This document shows, in pieces, positions 35,195 to 44,280 of a stretch of 45,267 nt of DNA. Under the pieces are notes generated by a model. It made no database searches. It saw nothing but the letters and a program-made list of their open reading frames with translations, and was not told the origin of the DNA. Both the position numbers and the translations under genes were made by a program. Position 1 is the first letter of the stretch. Each line of letters starts with the position of its first letter. This DNA comes from Candidatus Nomurabacteria bacterium (GTDB lineage: Bacteria > Patescibacteriota > Minisyncoccia > Phycocordibacterales > UBA9973). Location: positions 1-45,267 of the forward strand of contig JANYAX010000033.1 of the NCBI GenBank assembly GCA_025361085.1, read 5' to 3'.

Positions 35195-37129
35195 CTACAA
35201 ATATACTATTTTCTCCCCATTCTCAGAATATGCTTGTTCAAAATTTGTCAGATGCGCTGGAATATCGTAGATGAATTCACTCGGGCTGTTCACTTGTTTC
35301 ATTCCGAAAATTGTTCGAAGCGATGTATAAGACAAGAATAATTTTTCTCGAGCGCGTGTAACTGCGACATAAAACAATCTTCTCTCTTCTTCGTTGTCTT
35401 CTTTCGATCTATTATTTCCTTTCGTGTGTGGAAATAAATCTTGTTCAAGTCCGGTGATAAAAACATATTTGAATTCAAGCCCTTTCGACGCATGCACTGT
35501 CATTAATCTGACACCCTTACCTTTGTGCATGAGAGTGTCTTGATCACTCGAAAGCGAAGCGTCTTCAAGTAATTTTTCCATCCCTTCTCCACTCTGAATG
35601 TTGTCATATTTTATGGCTAAAGTTACCAATTCCATCATATTTTCCAAGCGTTCTTGTTCATCGCTCGTGCCACGAGAGAGTTCTTCTTTCAATCCAGTTT
35701 TCTCTATGACATATTTTACCGATTCCGATGGTTTGTGCCCATCTATATATATTCTGATGTCATTGATAAGCTCATAAAAATTTTTTATTTTTATCTGCAT
35801 TCCTGCCGGTAAATCATTTACTTGTCCTGCGAAAAGTTTTGCGATTGTAGTTTTGCCAATTCCACGAGTTGGAATATTTATAATTCTTTTTATGTCCGAT
35901 AAACTTTCTTTGTTGTAAGCAACGCGAATGTATGAGAGTAAATCTTTTATTTCTTTTCTTTCAAAAAATTTTATGCCGAGAACCTGATAAGGAATTTGTT
36001 TGTCGAGAAGAGATTCTTCTATTACACGTGATTGAAAATTAGCGCGGTAAAGAATCGCAATATTTTCTGGGTCGGTATTTTTTAAAAGCTCATCGATTTT
36101 TCTTGCGACGAAATGTGCCTCGCTTTGTTCGTCGTATGCTTCACAAATTGTAATCTCTTCTCCTTTCACGTTTTCGGTGAACAAAATTTTTGGCACACGG
36201 TAAATATTTTTTTCTATTACACTATTTGCTGCCTCGATGATATTTTTCGTTGAACGATAATTTTGTTCAAGCATTACAATTTTTGCGCTCGGAAAATCTT
36301 TTTCAAAATGCAACATATTTTTTATATTTGCTCCGCGCCAACTATAAATATTTTGGTCAGTGTCACCAACGACACAAATATTCTCATCTTTTCCAACCAA
36401 AAGTTTTGTCATCTCATATTGAACTTCGTTTGTGTCTTGGTATTCGTCAATGTGAAGATACTTCCACCTCTCTTGATAGCACTCTTTTACTTCAGGAAAT
36501 TTTTTTAAAATTAAAACTGTTTCGAGAAGAAGATCATCGAAGTCGAGAGCTTTTTCTTTTTTCAACCTCGCTTCATAATCTCGCCATATCATTGCGACGA
36601 TACTCTGAACCGCGCTCTGTGCATTTGCGCTGAATGTATCCACGGTGATAAAGTCTCCTTTTGATTTTGAAATAATAGATTTTATTTTTCTTGGCTCGTG
36701 TTGCTTCGCATCGATGTCTCGCTCTTTCATGATACTTTTGATTATACTCATCGCATCATTCTCATCTATAATTGTGAAATATTTGTTTAGACCTATAAGA
36801 TGAGCATTTTCTTTTATAATGTGAACCCCAAGCGAGTGGAAGGTGGAGACAAAAGGTACGTTGGCGCCTTCGCGAAGCGAAGGCGCGTTCCCGCTTTCCC
36901 TTTCATCCAAAAGTGCCATAACTCTCTCCCTCATTTCTTTCGCCGCTTTGTTTGTGAAAGTTACAGCCAGAATTGAGCCCGGATTTACCCCTTGGTGTAT
37001 AAGGTGAATTATTCGATGCGTCAATGTTTTGGTCTTTCCTGCTCCTGCCCCAGCCACTATCAAAAGAGGCCCATCTGTATATAAGACTGCCTCTTTTTGC
37101 TTTTCGTTTAGAGAATCAAGATATTGCAT
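35195..37129 (-). CDS. UvrD/PcrA-family superfamily 1 DNA helicase
   Basis: 644 aa, slightly short for PcrA/UvrD. Motif I is AGAGAGKT (26-33), motif Ia TFTNKAAKEM, motif II HIDEYQDTN, motif III GDTDQNIYSWRGA, motif IV LEQNYRS, motif V VRLMTVHASKGLEF and motif VI RRLFYVAVTRA. It unwinds DNA 3' to 5' in repair and replication restart. Odd feature: between motif Ia and VSTFHSLG (residues about 78-91) it carries ESGNAPSLREGANV, encoded by a GC-rich perfect palindrome (36864-36886). The ATPase motifs are complete, so the protein is probably functional. Confidence 0.94.
   Translation of the reverse strand: MQYLDSLNEKQKEAVLYTDGPLLIVAGAGAGKTKTLTHRIIHLIHQGVNPGSILAVTFTNKAAKEMRERVMALLDERESGNAPSLREGANVPFVSTFHSLGVHIIKENAHLIGLNKYFTIIDENDAMSIIKSIMKERDIDAKQHEPRKIKSIISKSKGDFITVDTFSANAQSAVQSIVAMIWRDYEARLKKEKALDFDDLLLETVLILKKFPEVKECYQERWKYLHIDEYQDTNEVQYEMTKLLVGKDENICVVGDTDQNIYSWRGANIKNMLHFEKDFPSAKIVMLEQNYRSTKNIIEAANSVIEKNIYRVPKILFTENVKGEEITICEAYDEQSEAHFVARKIDELLKNTDPENIAILYRANFQSRVIEESLLDKQIPYQVLGIKFFERKEIKDLLSYIRVAYNKESLSDIKRIINIPTRGIGKTTIAKLFAGQVNDLPAGMQIKIKNFYELINDIRIYIDGHKPSESVKYVIEKTGLKEELSRGTSDEQERLENMMELVTLAIKYDNIQSGEGMEKLLEDASLSSDQDTLMHKGKGVRLMTVHASKGLEFKYVFITGLEQDLFPHTKGNNRSKEDNEEERRLFYVAVTRAREKLFLSYTSLRTIFGMKQVNSPSEFIYDIPAHLTNFEQAYSENGEKIVYL
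36864..36886. repeat. In-frame palindromic element within the uvrD-like gene
   Basis: GCGCCTTCGC, a 3-nt loop GAA and GCGAAGGCGC form a perfect 10-bp hairpin of much higher GC than the surrounding gene. Translated on the minus strand it gives APSLREGA. It falls where UvrD homologues vary in length. Confidence 0.8.
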
Positions 37130-37188
37130 TAGCTAATATTAACACAAAAACAATCTTAAACCATTATAAAATGAGTTGAATATATTTA

Positions 37189-40100
37189 TTAGTTTCTGTG
37201 TTTATTTAACCATTTAGCGACAGCGTCTACACCATTTTCCCATTTTTCGAAATCTATTCTATTTGATCCATAATTACCAACATTCCCTGGGTTAAAAGTA
37301 TCTGCTCCAACTCCTCTTGTTCCAAAACTAGAATCTTCCTGCATTATAGCCATCATTAATCTGCGATCGACCTCATATTTTTCTGAGGCTTCTATAATCA
37401 TTTTACTAGTTACGGGAACATCTTCCTCGTATCGACTTAAATATTTATCTATATCTTCTTTTGTTTCCATTTTTCCCATACCCCTCAATATTCTAGATAT
37501 ATTCACTTCGTGTGTGGTATCAGGAGTATATGAATCTATATTGTATTTATTGAGAACTCCTGTTCTCTCGGCCATGGCTATTTTCGCTGGTATTCTCTCT
37601 GTCGTAGTAACTGAGGGTTCGCTGTTGTCAGGTTTTAGGTCTTCTGGTTTCGTGAAAGAATTTTCTTTTTTTGTTTCAGCAGAACGTTCTTCTTGAATAA
37701 TTTTTTCTTTATGATTATTTATCACTTCTTCATGATGGTCATTTCTTATCAGGTTATTTGTGTCAGATGTTTCATCATTTATAAAATTATCTCTACTCAC
37801 TACTGGCTTGTACACATTATTCTCTAAATAAATTTTATTGTAAGGTATGTCAGTATTTGTCGGTTCTGTTGGTTCTATTTTTACATCCTCACTTTGTAAA
37901 TCAGAGTTCACACTTGCCTCTCTACTATTAGGATAAATAACTTCATTTTTTGCGCTATGATCGGAGTCAAACATTTTGCCTACATATTCTTTCCCTTTTT
38001 CAAGAGATATATCTTCGCCAGTTCTAATTTGGTGGAATTTAAGCTCTCCAGTTTCTTTATTAAAAATTAATTTATCTCCAGAAATTATTTTGGCACTTTC
38101 TGCATCTTCACCAGGGCGGTACATCCCGTATTCTTTTGCCAGATCCTCTGCCTTAGTTTTAATTATATGTTCTGCGTTTTTCGGTATTTTTTCGGGTGTT
38201 AAATTTTTATATTCATTTTCTAAATTTTTTTGCATTGCCTTGATGGTAGAAATTATACCACGTCCTTTATCTGTGGTAACCTCTACATTTAAATCTTTTA
38301 TTTCAGCAATCTTTTGTGCGCTTATTACATCTATAGAATCAGTACTGTTTTTCCCAAACAAAGAATCCATATATATTTTTTGTTCAGGAGTTAATTTGAG
38401 TACATCAATTTGCCCGTTTACGTTCTCGATACCGTTATTGATTGGTAGATTTGTAAGAGTATCTTGATCTCCGCGCAATGAATTAGCAAAAAATGATTTT
38501 AATTTACCACCAGAAAATAATTCCCCATTTCCACCATGCATTAAATCTGTTATTTTCCAAGTTAAAAGAGAAAATGTTGCCCCAACTGTTGCTCCGCGTA
38601 TCATTTCTTGGTTTTTTATTGTGGCTATTTTTTTACCAAAAGCCGAAGCATTTTTTTCTCGGACTTCATTTAGCAATATCTCTCTATTTTCCATTTCGCT
38701 TAATATAAAATTATAGGAGATTTTTTCAATATCGCTCATATTTTCGCTCTCATTAAAATCTGCTTGTGCTTTGTTTAGTAAATCTTGATATATAGATAAA
38801 GAAATATCTACCTGACTCATTATTTTAAACAAATCATAATTCAACCCCGCTGAATTTTCCTTTCCGTAATTCATTAATCCTTTTTCCTGTTTTGATTCAA
38901 CATAGGTTAGTCTAGTTTGTAGTTTGTGCCCAGTGGATATTTTATCGTTTATATTTTTTGCTTTTTCAAATTCGTTTAATAGCTTTTCTAATCTTTGTAT
39001 TTGGATGTCTGCATCTACGAAAGCTCCGACTTCTCTAGCGTTGACCTCTTGAGCTGAAATAATTTTTGAAACCTTCCCCCTATTTTTATTTTTGTCATCC
39101 ATTATTCCAGACAGCCCAAGACCCGCTCTCTCTTTTCTAGTTAATTCTTTATTGCCTCCGGCAAGAGCCATCTCGATTTTATTTTTTGCCTTTTGTCTAT
39201 TCCTAATACCACCAATTGCTCCTGATACAAGTGGTGCTGCAATCAGACCTATACTATAAGTTAGTGCTTTTCTTGAAACAAAACCAGTAGTCATATAAAC
39301 GCCCCTCCAAAGATTTTCGTTGTTAAGCAATCTTTTCCAAGATTTTTCATTTTCTATTTTGTTTAGTTCTTTATAGACCCAAGGGTTTGTTTGTGTGAAC
39401 TGAAGCATTGAAACTTTTCTATCTACTTCTTTTATGTCCATCATTGCTTTACCTGTAGCTATTTCGCTACTCATACCAAGAGATTCATATTCTTTTATTT
39501 TCGAATATAATATTTCATTTCTGTCTTCCTCGTATGAATTTTTTGCCTTAATATATTTTTTATATTCACTCCTTTTTACCCCATTTTTATTCTTCCAAGA
39601 ATCTGGCAATTGAGAAAAAGCATCTGCCTTTTCGTTAAAGTTATTAAATTGTTTTTGCTCGTTTTCATTTGTAGTATTGGATTTTAAGAAGTTGATTCTG
39701 GTTACTTCTATTCCATCACTATATGTATCTAAATCCAAGTCGGTCATTCTTTTGACGAAGAATTCCACAGTGTCTTTACTCGGTTTTATTTTTCCATATT
39801 TGAAATCTTGTATTGCGCTTTTCTCTTCTTTGCTAATCCAGTACGATTTTACTAAATTTTTCCCAATCTTTTTGATTACACCGCAATCTTTCATTTTTTC
39901 TTGGAAGCGTTCTTCTCCGATTTCTCTTACTTTAGATAAAGTATCCTGGGAAATTTGTTCTATCACAAATGTTTTTTGTAAATCATTTAGATTGTTCCAC
40001 TCGGGGATATCTTTGAAATCCTCTTCTGTTAAACCAGAATGTCCCATTCTTGAATATCTTTCTCGTTCTTCCCCGGTTGTTTTTATTGCCGTGTCGCCAT

Positions 40101-40599
40101 CAAATTCCACAGTATCACCTGCACTATATTCTGTTCCTTTTATTATTGAATTAGTAGCCAGTTCTACTATTTGTTCTACCTTTTCTTTTTTAGAAGCTTT
40201 ATATTTTTTATATTCCTCGCTTTCTATATATTTTTCTTTCTTGTTGGTAGTTTTTTGGTTTGGAATTAAAACCCTTTGCGCTTTATTTATTCTAGGTCTT
40301 TTCTGTGTTCTCGTTTTGGCACCTTCAGAAGAAGCTCCTTCTTGTTTATTGATCTCACCCATCAGGGCTTCTATCTTCTGTGTTTTTTCATCCGCTATTC
40401 TTTCTTGTTCCTTAACATACTCTTCTTCCTTTGAAATATTCTTATCATTTGTGTTAATTTTTGGGGTTTCCGTGATTTCCTCAAAAGGAGTATCTTCGGC
40501 TGTCACCAATTCTTCCTCGGTTAACAATTGAGGTTTTGCCCCTCCTTCTTTTTCACTAGGCACATTTCTATGTTTTATATATTCAAATTCTGATCTCAT
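37189..40599 (-). CDS. Large membrane-associated protein with C-terminal lysozyme-like domain
   Basis: 1136 aa. The first 430 residues are Lys/Glu-rich, helical and without a signal peptide. Hydrophobic segments lie at about 433-464 and 666-687, with a helical region between them. A linker rich in Asn/Glu/Thr (about 860-1010) leads to a C-terminal domain (about 1030-1136) with ASEKYEVDRRLMMAIMQEDS, then SFGTRG, FNPGNVGNYG and GVDAVAKWLNKH. That pattern fits a lytic-transglycosylase or glucosaminidase fold, with E1088 as candidate catalytic acid. The topology suggests an internal N-terminus and a wall-cutting domain outside. The N-terminal part matches no family I know. Strong own promoter at 40630-40659. 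Confidence 0.65.
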   Translation of the reverse strand: MRSEFEYIKHRNVPSEKEGGAKPQLLTEEELVTAEDTPFEEITETPKINTNDKNISKEEEYVKEQERIADEKTQKIEALMGEINKQEGASSEGAKTRTQKRPRINKAQRVLIPNQKTTNKKEKYIESEEYKKYKASKKEKVEQIVELATNSIIKGTEYSAGDTVEFDGDTAIKTTGEERERYSRMGHSGLTEEDFKDIPEWNNLNDLQKTFVIEQISQDTLSKVREIGEERFQEKMKDCGVIKKIGKNLVKSYWISKEEKSAIQDFKYGKIKPSKDTVEFFVKRMTDLDLDTYSDGIEVTRINFLKSNTTNENEQKQFNNFNEKADAFSQLPDSWKNKNGVKRSEYKKYIKAKNSYEEDRNEILYSKIKEYESLGMSSEIATGKAMMDIKEVDRKVSMLQFTQTNPWVYKELNKIENEKSWKRLLNNENLWRGVYMTTGFVSRKALTYSIGLIAAPLVSGAIGGIRNRQKAKNKIEMALAGGNKELTRKERAGLGLSGIMDDKNKNRGKVSKIISAQEVNAREVGAFVDADIQIQRLEKLLNEFEKAKNINDKISTGHKLQTRLTYVESKQEKGLMNYGKENSAGLNYDLFKIMSQVDISLSIYQDLLNKAQADFNESENMSDIEKISYNFILSEMENREILLNEVREKNASAFGKKIATIKNQEMIRGATVGATFSLLTWKITDLMHGGNGELFSGGKLKSFFANSLRGDQDTLTNLPINNGIENVNGQIDVLKLTPEQKIYMDSLFGKNSTDSIDVISAQKIAEIKDLNVEVTTDKGRGIISTIKAMQKNLENEYKNLTPEKIPKNAEHIIKTKAEDLAKEYGMYRPGEDAESAKIISGDKLIFNKETGELKFHQIRTGEDISLEKGKEYVGKMFDSDHSAKNEVIYPNSREASVNSDLQSEDVKIEPTEPTNTDIPYNKIYLENNVYKPVVSRDNFINDETSDTNNLIRNDHHEEVINNHKEKIIQEERSAETKKENSFTKPEDLKPDNSEPSVTTTERIPAKIAMAERTGVLNKYNIDSYTPDTTHEVNISRILRGMGKMETKEDIDKYLSRYEEDVPVTSKMIIEASEKYEVDRRLMMAIMQEDSSFGTRGVGADTFNPGNVGNYGSNRIDFEKWENGVDAVAKWLNKHRN

Positions 40600-40982
40600 T
40601 TTGTTAGAAAATTAATTTATATAGTATTTATTATACCACCATATCTTATTTCTTGTCAAAAATAATTTTTTATGTTCTAATCGATCAGTGTGGATTACCT
40701 GTGGATTAGTCGGTTGACTATCGTTTTCATATGGGCTACCCTTAATATATGGGACTTTTGGTATGAGTTCCTAAGTACCGAATTCTGAAAAAAGCTCTAT
40801 ATTTCAATCATTTCTGGATGATCGTAACAATTACATCAGTTTACTATTAATTACAGCCTTCGCAATTTGCGGTCGTACTGTGGTTCCCAAAATGGGGGTA
40901 ATGTGGTGTAATTATTTAATTAAACTTTATAAAAACCTCAATAAAAGACTCTGATGATAGTTCTGCGCAATCAGATTATCGG
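40600..40982. other. 383-nt divergent intergenic region with tandem DnaA-box-like repeats
   Basis: Contains the promoter of the 1136-aa gene and the leader of the LysM-M23 gene. TGTGGATTA occurs twice in tandem (40689-40697 and 40700-40708), each 8/9 to an inverted DnaA box. A TTGACT (40714-40719) has only a poor -10 (TACCCT) at 17 nt. Small hairpins (CGCA/TGCG, ATCAT/ATGAT, CTGAT/ATCAG) occur in the last 200 nt. I recognise no riboswitch, tRNA or open frame in it. Confidence 0.5.
40630..40659 (-). promoter_or_regulatory. Near-consensus promoter of the 1136-aa protein gene
   Basis: Minus strand: perfect TTGACA (40659-40654), 18-nt spacer, perfect TATAAT (40635-40630), giving a leader of about 24 nt to the ATG at 40599. 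Confidence 0.8.
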
Positions 40983-42089
40983 ATGATGAAAATAGCCTTA
41001 CCACACAAGCCTTATACTATTAAGGTCTGTTCATTTTTTATAATAGCTTCCCTTTTTATTGGCACCCCTATGTTGGCGGATGCCAATTTTGTTACTGATC
41101 TATTTAGTGGTGGAGCTGCGCAAGCTGATGAAGTAGCTTCTTCTGACAATAATTCTCAAAATGTTGCGATTCTTTCCACCGAATCTGTTAATCCAGATAT
41201 TAAAAATGCCGAGCCACCCAAAGATCCAATCATAGAACAGGGTGGTTCTTTTATTTATAATGATGGGTTGTCAGAGACTGATATAAGTTCATTGAAATTG
41301 GAGAAAAGCTCGATTTCTGATCAAATCAATGTTTATACCGTCCAACCCGGGGATACCCTTTCTGAATTAGCTGAGATATTTGATGTGTCTACTAATACTA
41401 TTCGTTGGGAGAACAACATTTCTGGACAAACAATCTCAGTCGGGCAAAAACTCAACATCCTTCCAGTTACAGGAGTTAAACATATTGTTAAAAGTGGAGA
41501 TACAATAAGCAAAATTGCTGATAAATACGAGGCAGAAACCGAGGATATTTTAATATTTAATGATATTACAGATGGTAGTCCTCTTAAACAAGGAGATGTA
41601 ATAATCGTTCCAAACGGTATTATTAAGACTCCTGTATCAATAATATCCAAGATATCTTCTGGAAAAGGTAAAATTGTTGTTTCAAATACGAAAGCTCAAG
41701 CCGGATACTACGTGAGACCAGCTTCTGGAATAATAACTTCACCATATGGTTCAAGACATGGAAGTTTCCACCCTGGAGTAGATATCGGGAATGTTCGCGG
41801 GACTCCAGTTGTTGCTGCCGCTTCCGGTGTAGTCACTGAAGTTGTTTATGGATGTGTCGAAGGAAGAAAGAGTTGCGGTGGTGGATATGGAAACCATATA
41901 GAAATTGCTCACGCCAATGGAACAACTACTAGATATGCTCACTTGCAATCGGTCTCGGTTAGTCTTGGTCAAACAGTTTCTCAAGGAGACAAAATCGGAG
42001 GGCTTGGAGATACTGGGAATTCTACAGGGCCTCATCTTCACTTTGAGGTTATGAATGTCAATGGTTCTAAAATGAGACCGCCAGTGTAG
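40983..42089 (+). CDS. Secreted M23 endopeptidase with two LysM domains
   Basis: 368 aa. Signal peptide or anchor (about 14-33), a low-complexity Ser/Asn region, then LysM 1 (about 117-161, YTVQPGDTLSELAEIF) and LysM 2 (about 167-211, HIVKSGDTISKIADKY). The M23 peptidase domain (about 245-368) has HPGVDIG with Zn ligands H263 and D267, H320 in RYAHL and H351-L-H353 (HLHFEV). M23 enzymes cleave peptidoglycan cross-bridges, and LysM binds glycan. All metal ligands are present, so it should be active rather than a NlpD/EnvC-type activator. Two adjacent ATGs at 40983 and 40986 are equally possible. Confidence 0.93.
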   Translation: MMKIALPHKPYTIKVCSFFIIASLFIGTPMLADANFVTDLFSGGAAQADEVASSDNNSQNVAILSTESVNPDIKNAEPPKDPIIEQGGSFIYNDGLSETDISSLKLEKSSISDQINVYTVQPGDTLSELAEIFDVSTNTIRWENNISGQTISVGQKLNILPVTGVKHIVKSGDTISKIADKYEAETEDILIFNDITDGSPLKQGDVIIVPNGIIKTPVSIISKISSGKGKIVVSNTKAQAGYYVRPASGIITSPYGSRHGSFHPGVDIGNVRGTPVVAAASGVVTEVVYGCVEGRKSCGGGYGNHIEIAHANGTTTRYAHLQSVSVSLGQTVSQGDKIGGLGDTGNSTGPHLHFEVMNVNGSKMRPPV

Positions 42090-42144
42090 AATAATTACTG
42101 ATTACCAATTACTAATTAGAAAATCAAAATCAAAATACAAATGT

Positions 42145-42180
42145 AAAAGAGCAGTTTGGCGAAGCCAAACTGCTCTTTTT
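42145..42180. terminator. Bidirectional terminator after the M23 gene
   Basis: Arms AAAAGAGCAGTTTGGC / GCCAAACTGCTCTTTT with a GAA loop, T-rich on both sides. It separates convergent genes ending at 42089 and 42202. Confidence 0.95.
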
Positions 42181-42201
42181 ACTCGCGTCGCGTTTTAATT
42201 A

Positions 42202-43857
42202 TTAATACACCTCTTGCTGATAGCATGATTCACAATAAATAATCTCTGGTCTATCTGGCGCATAAGTCGTTTCGAATTCATTCGTGCAACCCTCTTTCAT
42301 ACAAGAGCGATGATATAATTTCATCCCATTTCTTTTTTTCATTCTATCGTTGTGTCGGCATTCAAAATCTTTTTGAGGCAATGGCAAGTTTATTCTCTTA
42401 TAAAATTCTAACTCGGCCCGTATTATTTTATAATTTTTATTACAATCACTACAAACGAGAATTTCATCGAGAATATTTTCATCAACCCCAGAGATACTTT
42501 TTGGAATGTCTTCATTTTTAATTGTTTCTTTGCCGTACGTTCCTGTTGTTTTCTCTTGCCACCTGTAACCTCTTTTTATTGCTTCGTCTTTAGTGAGTGG
42601 ATAAAAATCATTTATTAATGATTCATTGTATGCAAACGGAGCAATTTCTGGCGGAAAAAACTGCCCATAATCTTTTTCTTTTTTCATCTCTGCAATAATT
42701 TGCGTCCTGAGCTTGTCGAAGGATTCCTTTTCATATTCTTTATTCAAAATCATATAGTTTCCTTTTCTGATCGAGATGCAACCGATTGCATTTGCCAAGT
42801 TGTAGCACATATCGCAATAATCAACTTCATTACTGTAAAATACAAAAGCAGAATTTCGTAACATGCTTCCTTCAAGTGCTCCCATTATATTGTATCCAAA
42901 ATGCGGATTGTAATAATAATTATTGCAATCCATGCTGTCTATTGGTTTCTCAGTGTCTTTCATGTAAGAGCAATTTTTTGCATCAAAAGTATCAAAAAGT
43001 TCTACCCCATCATAACAGTTGTGAATGTAATCGCCCGTCACGTTATGACATTTTGTTTGCATCGTGAATTTTCTTATTGTGTTTTTCTTTAATTCCACGA
43101 ATTCTTTTTTGGCTTTTTCTATACTCTCATAATCTTTTAGGATTTCCTTTTTCTTTTTTTCAAATTCTTCTTTTGTGTATTTAATATTTAAAATTGAGTT
43201 TGATGCATTTCTTCCATTTGTAGACAATATACAATTTTGAGAATTGCGCATGTTGTAACAGAATAATAAGTCGCTCGAATCTCGGCATTGCTCCGAGAAC
43301 ATACATTTAAAACATTTCCGGCAATCAATACACTCATAACAAAGTTCTGATTCATGGAGAAAAGCGCAATCTACGCATTGCTTGTCTCTTTGTAAAAGTC
43401 TGCTATATAGACACTCCTCATTATAATCAGAAGCAAATATCAAATAACAATCTTTATTTTCTGCTGATCCATTTGTGTAGTCACTTTGAATATTTTTAAA
43501 GGCTGCCAGTCCTAATCTCGGTACTTCTTTTTGTAGTTTTTTGTATTGTTCAAAAAAAGTTTTTGAAAAATCATAATCTCTCCCAAAACTTTTTGGGTTC
43601 CAATCATCACTCCACCAGCAATCATGACAATACACTTTGTATAGTGATTCGGGTGAGTAAAGAGTTATCATATCTTTCTTACACAAATCGCAAGGTCTCT
43701 TGTATAAAATTCTTTCATTTCTGAAAAGTAATCGTCTGGCCATGCGACACTCTGGGCAGTATATAGGAGGAACAGTTTTCACCTGCTCATAAAAAACAAG
43801 ATCTTCATCTCTGATCACAAACTCTTTACTACATGTCTTACAAATTTCTTTTGTCAT
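42202..43857 (-). CDS. Cys-rich zinc-ribbon protein typical of Patescibacteria, unknown function
   Basis: 551 aa. The N-terminal zinc ribbons (CKTCSKEF, CPECRMARR, CDLCKK, CHDCWW) are followed by a long middle with regularly spaced Cys and Tyr (for example CVDCAFLHESELCYECIDCR). This spacing suggests a repeating, possibly beta-helical or multi-metal fold. A further zinc-ribbon-like set ends the protein (CSDCNKNY, CRHN, CMKEGC, CESC). No catalytic motif, signal peptide or membrane helix. I know proteins like this only from Candidate Phyla Radiation genomes, where a mistaken 'CAIB/BAIF' name circulates. A stretch reading ESFDKLRTQ comes from a dispersed repeat (42704-42726). Function unknown. 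Confidence 0.75.
   Translation of the reverse strand: MTKEICKTCSKEFVIRDEDLVFYEQVKTVPPIYCPECRMARRLLFRNERILYKRPCDLCKKDMITLYSPESLYKVYCHDCWWSDDWNPKSFGRDYDFSKTFFEQYKKLQKEVPRLGLAAFKNIQSDYTNGSAENKDCYLIFASDYNEECLYSRLLQRDKQCVDCAFLHESELCYECIDCRKCFKCMFSEQCRDSSDLLFCYNMRNSQNCILSTNGRNASNSILNIKYTKEEFEKKKKEILKDYESIEKAKKEFVELKKNTIRKFTMQTKCHNVTGDYIHNCYDGVELFDTFDAKNCSYMKDTEKPIDSMDCNNYYYNPHFGYNIMGALEGSMLRNSAFVFYSNEVDYCDMCYNLANAIGCISIRKGNYMILNKEYEKESFDKLRTQIIAEMKKEKDYGQFFPPEIAPFAYNESLINDFYPLTKDEAIKRGYRWQEKTTGTYGKETIKNEDIPKSISGVDENILDEILVCSDCNKNYKIIRAELEFYKRINLPLPQKDFECRHNDRMKKRNGMKLYHRSCMKEGCTNEFETTYAPDRPEIIYCESCYQQEVY
42704..42726. repeat. Dispersed repeat translated in frame as ESFDKLRT
   Basis: GTCCTGAGCTTGTCGAAGG, extended by ATTC, matches a short repeat I recall as widespread in bacterial genomes. 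Here it lies in the Cys-rich gene and is read on the minus strand as ESFDKLRT. Only one copy was noticed in the window. Confidence 0.6.
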
Positions 43858-43910
43858 AATTCAGTTATTAAATCTAACTTAATAATATCACTTTAATTAA
43901 CTTTATAAAG

Positions 43911-43939
43911 CAGAGGAGAAATTTTAAAAATCTCCTCTG
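43911..43939 (-). terminator. Possible terminator after the 101-aa gene
   Basis: A 9-bp stem CAGAGGAGA / TCTCCTCTG lies downstream of the leftward stop at 43960. The following T-run is poor (CTTTAT), so termination may be inefficient. Confidence 0.45.
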
Positions 43940-43959
43940 GTCTAAAAATTAACTCAATT

Positions 43960-44265
43960 TTAAATTTCTGAAATCAATTGAAAAAGGGGCTCATTTTTTG
44001 TTACAAAATCGTAGATTGGAGAATTTGCCCTATGTAGACGAATCTCTTTAAATCTTTTGCCCTCTATATTTATTTCATAAATTATGAGAGAACTAAACCC
44101 GCAACCCCCACCCTCGTATGATTCTACTATTTTTATTTCACCCCCAGGGTTAAATATAATCTCGCTTGTTTCCGAATCTTTATCATCCTTAGATAGGTAT
44201 GTTATAAACTTAATTGGTTTATCAATCAAAAGTTTATAAATCTTGGCACATAAAAAGTTTTTCAT
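43960..44265 (-). CDS. Small protein of unknown function
   Basis: 101 aa. No signal peptide or membrane helix. It contains VESYEGGGCGFSSLIIYEIN and IEGKRFKEIRLHRA, consistent with a small alpha/beta fold, with two Cys (C6 and that in GGGCGF). Family not recognised. It is clearly expressed: a near-consensus promoter and a leader hairpin precede it, and it is divergent from the TrmB-type regulator gene, which might control it. Confidence 0.6.
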   Translation of the reverse strand: MKNFLCAKIYKLLIDKPIKFITYLSKDDKDSETSEIIFNPGGEIKIVESYEGGGCGFSSLIIYEINIEGKRFKEIRLHRANSPIYDFVTKNEPLFQLISEI

Positions 44266-44280
44266 AGTATTGATTTTTTA

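Noticed and set aside
39677-40531. 284-codon rightward frame opposite the 1136-aa gene
   Set aside because: Ser/Phe/Leu-rich antisense shadow of a Lys/Glu-rich gene, without start signals or a recognisable domain.
40720-40982. Possible riboswitch or tRNA in the M23 leader
   Set aside because: Only short hairpins are visible. No T-loop, anticodon arm or known riboswitch core (for example the c-di-AMP element) could be matched.
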